6,579 nucleotides of DNA from Actinomycetota bacterium (GTDB taxonomy: Bacteria > Actinomycetota > Thermoleophilia > Solirubrobacterales > Solirubrobacteraceae), in NCBI GenBank assembly GCA_005788585.1, contig SYBY01000227.1:1-6579 (forward strand), read 5' to 3'. A model generated the notes under the pieces. The model had not been told where the DNA came from. It saw only the letters and a list, made by a program, of their open reading frames with translations, and ran no database searches. Position numbers and translations under genes: made by a program. Positions 1-4,779 of the stretch are shown here, one piece after another; the stretch's first letter is position 1, and every line of letters begins with the position of its first letter.

Positions 1-1
1 C

Positions 2-541
2 GTCGGGCTCGGCAACCCGGGTTCCCGGTACGCGGGGACCCGGCACAACGTCGGCTTCGACGTCGCGGAGGCGCTCATCGAGCGCTGGGACCTCGGCAAG
101 CCGAAGAAGAAGTACCAGGGGCTGCTCGCCGAAGGGCGCGTACCGGTCGGCGATCGCCCGCGGGTGGCCGTGCTGCTGCCGCAGACCTACATGAACGAGA
201 CCGGCCGCTCGGTCGGTCCCGCGCGCGGGGCGTTCAAGGTCGAGCTCGATCGCGTGCTCGTCCTGCACGACGAGATCGACCTGCCGTTCGGCGACATTCG
301 CCCGCGGCTCGGCGGGGGGCTGGCCGGTCACAACGGCCTGAAGTCCCTGAAGGCGCATCTCGGCAGCCCGGACTTCGCGCGCATCCGCATCGGCGTCGGG
401 CGGCCCGACAGCACGGACCCGGAGATCGTGTCGTCGTGGGTGCTCGGCCGGTTCACGGAGCCCGCCGCTGACGTGGGCGCGCTCATCGACCGGGCACGCG
501 ACACCGCCGAGGATCTCGTCCTCGGCCGCGCCACGCTCTGA
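2..541 (+). CDS. pth: Peptidyl-tRNA hydrolase (5'-truncated by window edge)
   Basis: Hydrolyses the ester bond of peptidyl-tRNAs released prematurely from ribosomes, recycling tRNA in the cytoplasm. The frame is open from base 2 and begins VGLGNPGSRYAGTRHNVGF, the conserved Pth N-terminus, so only about 3-6 residues are missing. Counting from base 2, the expected active-site residues are present: Asn5 (GLGNPG), His15 (TRHNVGF, catalytic base) and Asp90 (HDEIDLP). The substrate-contacting asparagines Asn65 (TYMN) and Asn111 (GHNGLK) are also there, followed by the family signature RIRIGVGRP and the late VLGRF segment. The visible 179 residues plus the missing start fit the usual 185-195 aa. 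An internal GTG at codon 55 is not the start. The TGA stop shares its last base with a large inverted repeat that occupies the gap to the next gene. Identity is secure; the true start lies outside the window. Confidence 0.97.
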   Translation, partial: VGLGNPGSRYAGTRHNVGFDVAEALIERWDLGKPKKKYQGLLAEGRVPVGDRPRVAVLLPQTYMNETGRSVGPARGAFKVELDRVLVLHDEIDLPFGDIRPRLGGGLAGHNGLKSLKAHLGSPDFARIRIGVGRPDSTDPEIVSSWVLGRFTEPAADVGALIDRARDTAEDLVLGRATL

Positions 542-707
542 GTGGACGTGTCCGGAAGTTCTGTGGGATTTCCGGGCGCCCGATCCACGCCTGCCCGGCG
601 CCGGCGTCCACCGTCACGTGCCAGAGGCACGCTTGGCGACCGCCGCCACCACGCAGCCGCGTCCGGGCATCCCGGAAATCCGCACACAACGTCCGGACAA
701 GCCCACT
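541..707. repeat. Large imperfect inverted repeat, possible MITE/REP-like element or long stem-loop
   Basis: The left arm (541-576) and the reverse complement of the right arm (671-707) both begin AGTGG and end GGATTTCCGGG. They match at 32 of 37 aligned columns (4 mismatches, one 1-nt gap). Pairing can resume inward as GCCCG (578-582) with CGGGC (664-668). The intervening part holds a perfect 6-bp stem with a 3-nt loop (617-622 with 626-631, CGTGCC-AGA-GGCACG) and a 10-bp palindrome CCGGCGCCGG (595-604). No U-tract follows, so a classic intrinsic terminator is not supported, though folded RNA could still end or stabilise the pth transcript. Alternatives are a miniature inverted-repeat element or a genome-dispersed palindromic repeat. 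No clear target-site duplication flanks it (left CTCTG, right AGATT), and no second copy was seen in this window. The structure is certain; its nature is inferred. Confidence 0.75.
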
Positions 708-721
708 AGATTTCGCGGCCC
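707..721 (+). promoter_or_regulatory. Candidate -10 (TAGATT) of a near-leaderless promoter for the VWA gene
   Basis: TAGATT (707-712) fits the TANNNT form of a -10 hexamer and stands 9 nt before the ATG at 722, placing the likely transcription start within about 3 nt of the start codon. No Shine-Dalgarno sequence precedes this ATG (TCGCGGCCC), which suits a leaderless or nearly leaderless mRNA. The -35 region (about 683-689, ACACAA-like) is poor. The hexamer directly abuts the right arm of the inverted repeat. The support is the hexamer and the missing ribosome-binding site only. Confidence 0.35.
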
Positions 722-2416
722 ATGCGCACCGGCCGCCTGCTCATCATCCTCGTTGCGATCGGGGCCGTTGCGATCGCCGCGATCGTCTCGATGGGCGGCT
801 CGGAGGACGGCGGCGGCGGGTCCGGCACCGGCGCCGCGGCGACCACCGCAGCCGACGACGCCGTCCGGGTGCCGTTCGCCTACTCGCCGGAGAAGGAGCA
901 GCTGCTCGCGCCGCTGATCCGGGCCTTCAACGAGCAGGGCACCGAGGTCGGCGGCCGGCCCGTCTTCGTCGAGGCGCAGGTCGTGTCGTCGGGCGAGGCG
1001 CAGGACCAGATCGGCAAGCAGCAGCTGCGGCCCGTCGCGTGGTCGCCAGCGTCGTCGCTGTGGGGGCGCCTCCTGAATTTCCAGGCCGACCAGGAGTGGG
1101 CGCCCGACGACAACCCGTCGATCGTCCGCACGCCGCTCGTCATCGCGATGTGGGAGCCGCTGGCGAAGACCCTCGGCTGGCCCGAGAAGCAGGTCGGGTT
1201 CGACCGGATCCTCGAGCTGGCGACCTCCGAGCGGGGCTGGGCCGCGTTCGGCCGGCCCGAGTACGGGAAGTTCAAGCTCGGCCACACGAACCCCGACTTC
1301 TCCACCTCGGGCCTGTCCGCGGTCGCCGCCGAGTACTACGCGGCGACGGGCAAGCGTGAGGGGCTCACCGTCGAGGACGTCGAGAAGCCGTCGGTCCGCA
1401 AGCAGATCCGCGACATCGAGCGTTCGATCGTCCACTACGGCGACACGACCCTGTTCTTCGCCGAGCAGATGAAGCGCTACGGCCCGGCCTACGCCTCCGC
1501 GGTGGCGATGGAGGAGGTCACGCTGCTGGACTTCAACCGCGACCGCGGCGGTCAGCCGAAGCTCGTCGCCCTGTATCCCCGCGAGGGCACGTTCGACAGC
1601 GACAACCCGTTCATCGTCCTCGACGCACCGTGGGTGACCGCCGAGCAGCGCGAGGGCGCACAGGCCTTCCAGCGGTTCCTCGCCGAGCGCGTCACCCCCG
1701 AGGTCGCGGCGAAGGCCGGCTTCCGCCCTGGAGATCCCGACGCGAAACCCATCCCGCCGATCACCGCCGAGAACGGCGTCGACCCTGAGCAGCCGAAGCG
1801 CTCGCTGTCGCTCCCCGAGCCGCGCGTGCTCGCACGGATCAAGACCGCGTGGCGTGAGGACCGCAAGCCCGCGAACATCATGCTCGTCTTCGACACGTCC
1901 GGCTCGATGGGCGAGGAGGGCAAGCTCGAGGAGGCCAAGCGCGGCCTGCGGACCTTCTTCGGCCAGCTGTCGCCGCGCGACCGCATCGGGCTGATCGCGT
2001 TCAACGACCGGGTGTTCCCCCTGGTCGACATCGCGACGTTCGGACGCAACCAGGCCGACCTCCAGCGTACGGTGACCGGGCTGCTGCCGGAGGGGCAGAC
2101 GGCGGCGTACGACGCGATCGGCGACGGCGTCGGCAAGATCGTCGCGTTGAACGACGACACGCGGATCAACGCCGTCGTTGCGCTGACCGACGGCGAGGAC
2201 AACCAGTCCACCTCCACGGTCGACCAGCTCGTCGCGGCCCTCGAGCGTCAGACGGGGCAGGAGGGTGAGGCCGTCCGCGTCTACACGATTGCCTACGGCC
2301 GGCAGGCCAACAAGGCGGCGCTGGAGCGCATCGCACAGTCATCGGGCGGCAAGGCGTTCACCGGGGACCCGAAGCAGATCGAGGCCGTGTACCGCTCGAT
2401 CTCGAGCTTCTTCTGA
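722..2416 (+). CDS. Membrane-anchored solute-binding/VWA-domain fusion protein
   Basis: 564 aa. Residues 1-24 form an N-terminal anchor: two arginines, then a hydrophobic core LLIILVAIGAVAIAAIV, then a Gly/Ser-rich linker. There is no lipobox cysteine and no obvious signal-peptidase site, so I infer a single-TM anchor with the rest outside the cell. About 47-345 looks like a type-2 periplasmic solute-binding fold (SBP_bac_11-like), ending with the typical AQAFQRFL...KAGFRPGD. About 380-564 is a VWA domain with the complete metal-dependent adhesion site: DTSGSM (Asp391, Ser393, Ser395), Thr460 (GQTAAYD) and Asp490 (LTDGEDN). The intact site predicts divalent-metal-dependent protein binding. 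No ABC permease or ATPase lies nearby, so classical import is unlikely from context. The next gene starts 2 bp downstream, implying coupled translation. Domain calls are strong; ligand, partner and process are unknown. Confidence 0.9.
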   Translation: MRTGRLLIILVAIGAVAIAAIVSMGGSEDGGGGSGTGAAATTAADDAVRVPFAYSPEKEQLLAPLIRAFNEQGTEVGGRPVFVEAQVVSSGEAQDQIGKQQLRPVAWSPASSLWGRLLNFQADQEWAPDDNPSIVRTPLVIAMWEPLAKTLGWPEKQVGFDRILELATSERGWAAFGRPEYGKFKLGHTNPDFSTSGLSAVAAEYYAATGKREGLTVEDVEKPSVRKQIRDIERSIVHYGDTTLFFAEQMKRYGPAYASAVAMEEVTLLDFNRDRGGQPKLVALYPREGTFDSDNPFIVLDAPWVTAEQREGAQAFQRFLAERVTPEVAAKAGFRPGDPDAKPIPPITAENGVDPEQPKRSLSLPEPRVLARIKTAWREDRKPANIMLVFDTSGSMGEEGKLEEAKRGLRTFFGQLSPRDRIGLIAFNDRVFPLVDIATFGRNQADLQRTVTGLLPEGQTAAYDAIGDGVGKIVALNDDTRINAVVALTDGEDNQSTSTVDQLVAALERQTGQEGEAVRVYTIAYGRQANKAALERIAQSSGGKAFTGDPKQIEAVYRSISSFF

Positions 2417-2418
2417 CC

Positions 2419-3198
2419 GTGGCGCGCGAGGTCACCAGAAGCCACCTGCAGCGCGCGCTGGTCGTCAACGCGGCGACGAAGCCGGTGACGATCCTGGTGA
2501 CCGCGGCGGTCGCGGCCGGGGCGCTGCTGCTCGGGACGACCTGGCTGCTCGGCGTGGCGGTCGTCGTGTACTTGGCGCTCGTTGTGCTGACCTTCTTCGA
2601 CGGGGACGAGGCCGAGCGGGTGGGCGACGAGGTCTACGGCCGGGCCCGCCCGAAGGAGCAGCGCCGCCTGAAGACGGGCGAGCTGGCGCCCCCGATCCGT
2701 GCGCAGGTCGAGCGTGCGCGGCGCGAGGCGGGCACCGTGCGCCAGACGATCGATGGCTCGTCGCTGTCCTTCGCCGAGGTCGGGACCGAGATCGACGGGC
2801 TCGTGGGGGCGATCGAGAAGATTGCTGCGCGCGCGCAGCGGGTCTGGACGTACCTCGCCGCGCAGGATGTGCCCGCACTCGATCGCCGGCTGGCGGAGCT
2901 GACGGCGGCGGCCGCGGGCCCGCGCCCGAGCGTGTCCTCGGGCACGCTGGCGGCGCTGCGCGATCAGCGCGAGGCGCTGGAGGAGCTGCGCGCGGTCCTG
3001 CACCGGTCGCTCGCGCAGATGGAGGAGGTCAACGCGCAGCTCGGCGGGGTCAACGCGCGGCTCGTCCGGATGGCCGTCACCGAGGAGGAGGCGGGCGAGC
3101 ACGCGCTGGCCGTGGACGTGCGCGGGCTGCGCGAGCAGGTCGAGGCGACGGCTGCCGGTCTGGAGGCCGCGTACGGCGACGCCCCCGACGGTGTTTGA
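2419..3198 (+). CDS. Two-TM membrane protein with long helical (coiled-coil-like) C-terminal region, function unknown
   Basis: 259 aa, GTG start 2 bp after the stop of the VWA gene. No Shine-Dalgarno sequence is apparent, so translation probably depends on coupling. A short basic N-terminus is followed by two hydrophobic segments, about 22-39 and 42-60, forming a tight hairpin in the membrane. From residue 61 on, the protein is charged and mostly predicted helical, rich in Ala, Glu, Arg and Leu. Heptad-like stretches occur around 155-215 (AALRDQREALEELRAVLHRSLAQMEEV in part) and 230-252, with a Pro/Gly/Ser break near 168-175. No catalytic motif is visible. The layout, short TM hairpin plus helical bundle next to a VWA gene, recalls XpaC-type proteins that accompany VWA/TelA genes in some bacteria, but I see no defining motif and offer this only as a lead. 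The coupling suggests it is a dedicated partner of the VWA protein. Confidence 0.8.
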   Translation: MAREVTRSHLQRALVVNAATKPVTILVTAAVAAGALLLGTTWLLGVAVVVYLALVVLTFFDGDEAERVGDEVYGRARPKEQRRLKTGELAPPIRAQVERARREAGTVRQTIDGSSLSFAEVGTEIDGLVGAIEKIAARAQRVWTYLAAQDVPALDRRLAELTAAAAGPRPSVSSGTLAALRDQREALEELRAVLHRSLAQMEEVNAQLGGVNARLVRMAVTEEEAGEHALAVDVRGLREQVEATAAGLEAAYGDAPDGV

Positions 3199-3224
3199 GA
3201 AAGCGTACGGACGTATGTTACGGT
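3195..3224 (+). promoter_or_regulatory. Promoter of the methyltransferase gene, leaderless type
   Basis: TTGAGA (3195-3200) matches the -35 consensus at five of six positions. An 18-nt spacer leads to TACGGT (3219-3224, TANNNT). Exactly 6 nt (GGACCC) separate this hexamer from the ATG at 3231, so transcription would start on or next to the A of ATG, the layout of leaderless actinobacterial genes. The -35 overlaps the stop codon of the upstream gene (3196-3198). An alternative -10, TATGTT (3214-3219), has only a 13-nt spacer to the same -35. GGTGG (3222-3226) could otherwise act as a closely spaced ribosome-binding site. Confidence 0.5.
3204..3217. promoter_or_regulatory. Candidate repressor operator (14-bp imperfect palindrome) in the methyltransferase promoter
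   Basis: CGTACG-GA-CGTATG reads as two 6-bp half-sites differing at one position (CGTACG and, on the other strand, CATACG) around a 2-bp centre; 10 of 14 positions agree with the reverse complement. It lies wholly inside the spacer between the proposed -35 and -10, where a bound repressor would block RNA polymerase. The TetR-family gene downstream is the obvious candidate binder. That link is inferred. Confidence 0.4.
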
Positions 3225-3230
3225 GGACCC

Positions 3231-3998
3231 ATGAGTCCGCACGATTGGAACGCGCCCAGCTACGACCGCGTCGCGACGGGCGTCGTCGCGCTCGGCCACG
3301 AGGTGCTGGACCGGCTCACGCTCGCCGGTGACGAGACGGTCCTGGATGCGGGCTGCGGCGCGGGCGCGGTCACCGAGCAGCTGGTCGCACGGCTGCCGCG
3401 CGGGCGCGTCATCGCGGTCGACGCGTCCCCGGCGATGGTCGCGCTCGCGCAGGCGCGCCTGGGTGACGGCGCCGACGTGCGGGTCGCCGACCTGACGACG
3501 CTGGAGCTGGAGACGACGGTCGACGCCGTCCTGTCGACGGCGACCCTGCACTGGATCGCCGACCACGACGCGCTGTTCGCCCGCCTGCGCCGGGTGCTGA
3601 GCGACGGCGGGCGGCTGGTCGCCCAGTGCGGCGGGGCGGGCAACATCGTCGACGTGCGCTTCGCGGCGGCGAACGCCGGCGCGTCGCCGCCGTTCGCCGA
3701 GGCGCTGGCGGGCTTCGACCCATGGACGTTCGCCGGGGCCCGGGAGACGGAGGAGCGGCTGCTCGCCGCGGGGTTCACCGAGGTGCGGTGCTGGCTGGAG
3801 CCGCGGCGGGTGTCCACCGCCGGGGCGCCCGAGGAGTACCTGCGCACGGTGATGCTCGGCGCCCACCTCGAACGGCTCGATCCGGCGTCGCACGACGCGT
3901 TCGTCGGCGCCGTCCTGGCGCAGCTGGGCGACTTCGAGGTGGCGCGCTACGTCCGCTTGAACATCGAGGCCACGGCAGGGCCGCGACCCGATCGGTAG
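3231..3998 (+). CDS. Class I SAM-dependent methyltransferase, trans-aconitate methyltransferase (Tam)-like
   Basis: 255 aa, cytosolic. The frame is open for about 1 kb upstream, but the ATG at 3231 is chosen because DWNAPSYDRVA just after it matches the conserved start of Tam-like proteins (DWN...Y) and because a promoter sits directly before it. Rossmann-fold motifs occur in order: motif I VLDAGCGAG (37-45, the SAM loop), an acidic residue at the end of strand 2 (VIAVDASP, Asp64), an adenine-contacting Asp87-Leu88, and the Tam-like STATLHWIADHDALFARLRRVL (102-123, HW at 107-108) followed by DGGRLV. The C-terminal part (FTEVRCWLE..., EEYLRTVML) fits the lid region of this family. Tam methylates trans-aconitate, but the family also includes small-molecule methyltransferases with other acceptors, so the substrate is not settled. 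A TetR gene follows 80 bp downstream, suggesting ligand-controlled expression. Confidence 0.9.
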   Translation: MSPHDWNAPSYDRVATGVVALGHEVLDRLTLAGDETVLDAGCGAGAVTEQLVARLPRGRVIAVDASPAMVALAQARLGDGADVRVADLTTLELETTVDAVLSTATLHWIADHDALFARLRRVLSDGGRLVAQCGGAGNIVDVRFAAANAGASPPFAEALAGFDPWTFAGARETEERLLAAGFTEVRCWLEPRRVSTAGAPEEYLRTVMLGAHLERLDPASHDAFVGAVLAQLGDFEVARYVRLNIEATAGPRPDR

Positions 3999-4016
3999 TC
4001 CATGCGGATGGCCGGT

Positions 4017-4036
4017 GTGTACAACCGGGTATACGC
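4017..4036. promoter_or_regulatory. Candidate autoregulatory operator, 20-bp imperfect palindrome upstream of the TetR gene
   Basis: GTGTACAACCGGGTATACGC pairs with its own reverse complement at 14 of 20 positions, centred on CC/GG at 4026-4027. It overlaps the candidate -10 at 4032-4037 and lies 8 nt before the first downstream ATG. Position and length suit TetR-family autorepression. Its right half read on the other strand (GCGTATAC) resembles the left half GCGTACGG of the palindrome before the methyltransferase gene (3203-3210), hinting at a shared regulator. Confidence 0.45.
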
Positions 4037-4043
4037 TGAGCAG
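4032..4043 (+). promoter_or_regulatory. Candidate -10 hexamer TACGCT placed for leaderless transcription
   Basis: TACGCT (4032-4037, TANNNT) is followed by exactly 6 nt (GAGCAG) and then ATG at 4044. This is the same spacing as the hexamer before the methyltransferase gene. The -35 region (about 4008-4014, TGGCCG-like) is poor. The RNA would start at the short leader ORF instead of at the tetR ATG. Confidence 0.35.
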
Positions 4044-4082
4044 ATGTTGACCATGCCTCGGAAGCACCGGCACCCGCGATGA
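4044..4082 (+). CDS. Putative 12-codon leader ORF overlapping the tetR start (ATGA)
   Basis: Reads MLTMPRKHRHPR then TGA at 4080-4082. The stop overlaps the TetR ATG (4079-4081) as ATGA, the classic arrangement for translational coupling. The first ATG stands 6 nt after the candidate -10, so it could be translated leaderlessly; a second in-frame ATG at 4053 is an alternative start. Six of the 12 residues are basic (R, K or H). The tetR ATG itself lacks a well-spaced Shine-Dalgarno sequence, which makes coupling plausible. A reading frame this short can occur by chance, so this is a hypothesis. Confidence 0.3.
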   Translation: MLTMPRKHRHPR

Positions 4083-4708
4083 CCGCCGCGCGCACCTTCA
4101 CCGTGCAGGCGCGCGTCGGCGCTGCGCGCCGTGCCGCGACACGTGAGCGCATCCTCGATGCGGCACGCCGGATGCTGGAACGCGGAGACTCCGTCGCGGC
4201 GTTGACGGTGTCGAAGCTCGCCTCCGAGGCCGAGGTCTCGCGCGCCACGTTCTACCTGCACTTCCCGGATAAACGGCATCTCATCGAGGCGCTGCACGAC
4301 ACGGCGGTGCAGGACTGGCACGACATCGCCGGTGACGCCATCGCGGATCCCGACATCACGCGCGACCAGCTGCAGGAGATCATGTCCGCGGGCCTGCGGA
4401 CCTCTCTCAGTCACGCCCCGGTGTTCGCCGGGATCATCGAGCTGGCCGAGTACGACCCGGAGGTCCGCGAGGCGTGGCGCGAGAACATGCGCTCCGCGTC
4501 AGCGACGACCGCGGCGTGGATTCTGGCCATCCGCCCCGAGCTCGGCGACCGCAAGGCCGCGGTCCTGGCCGAGGCGATGACCTGGACCTCCGAGCGCTCG
4601 GTGCAGCAGATGCTCGGCGTGCGCGGGTCGGCCAGCTGCGACGTCGACGAACTGGCCGGCGCGCTGACCGAGATCTGGTGGTGCGTGACGCACCCCGCAG
4701 AGCCCTGA
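4079..4708 (+). CDS. TetR/AcrR-family transcriptional regulator
   Basis: 209 aa, the usual family length. The N-terminal DNA-binding domain is clear: helix 1 TRERILDAARRMLERGD (21-37), then the helix-turn-helix LTVSKLASEAEVSRATFYLHFPDK (42-65) with the signature TFYLHF, then RHLIEALHD. The remaining 140 residues form a helical ligand/dimer domain that I cannot assign to a ligand class. In-frame stop TGA at 4037-4039 and no start codon between it and 4079 make this ATG the only sensible upstream start. The segment GAT AAA CGG CAT (4269-4280) uses AT-ending codons rare in the neighbouring genes, a slight sign of different ancestry. Nearby candidate operators lie before this gene and before the methyltransferase gene. 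I infer autorepression and control of the methyltransferase; involvement with the VWA module is not indicated. Confidence 0.93.
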   Translation: MTAARTFTVQARVGAARRAATRERILDAARRMLERGDSVAALTVSKLASEAEVSRATFYLHFPDKRHLIEALHDTAVQDWHDIAGDAIADPDITRDQLQEIMSAGLRTSLSHAPVFAGIIELAEYDPEVREAWRENMRSASATTAAWILAIRPELGDRKAAVLAEAMTWTSERSVQQMLGVRGSASCDVDELAGALTEIWWCVTHPAEP

Positions 4709-4779
4709 GAGCCACCGCCTAGAGTGGGTCGCGCACGCCCTGGCCGCGCCTCGTCGCGGTCGCTGCGCGTGCCCGGTCC
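4709..4779 (+). promoter_or_regulatory. tetR-mfd intergenic region: candidate -10 and leader hairpin
   Basis: TAGAGT (4720-4725) fits the TANNNT -10 form and would start transcription near 4732, leaving a leader of about 48 nt before the mfd ATG. No good -35 lies 17-18 nt upstream. A 7-bp stem with a 6-nt loop (4742-4748 with 4755-4761, GGCCGCG/CGCGGTC including one G-U pair) lies in that leader. No U-tract follows it, so it is not a typical terminator. No Shine-Dalgarno sequence precedes the mfd ATG. Confidence 0.3.

Noticed and set aside
541..710. Target-site duplication or intrinsic terminator at the inverted repeat
   Set aside because: Flanking bases (CTCTG left, AGATT right) do not match as a duplication, and no U-tract follows the right arm or the internal 617-631 hairpin.
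754..785. Repeated GCGATCG / GTTGCGATCG words at the start of the VWA gene
   Set aside because: They encode repeated Val-Ala-Ile or Ala-Ile segments within the hydrophobic anchor; codon bias plus repeated residues explains them.
614..1435. Minus-strand 273-codon frame opposite the VWA gene
   Set aside because: Antisense to a gene with clear domains; its Arg/Leu/Gly-rich translation matches no family I recognise.
2265..3230. Long in-frame upstream extension of the methyltransferase frame
   Set aside because: It overlaps the real VWA and TM-protein genes in another frame, has Arg/Gly/Ala-rich composition, and the family N-terminus begins right after the ATG at 3231.
4742..4761. Hairpin before mfd as an intrinsic terminator of tetR
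   Set aside because: The stem is only 7 bp and no T-run follows it, so it is recorded only as a possible leader hairpin.
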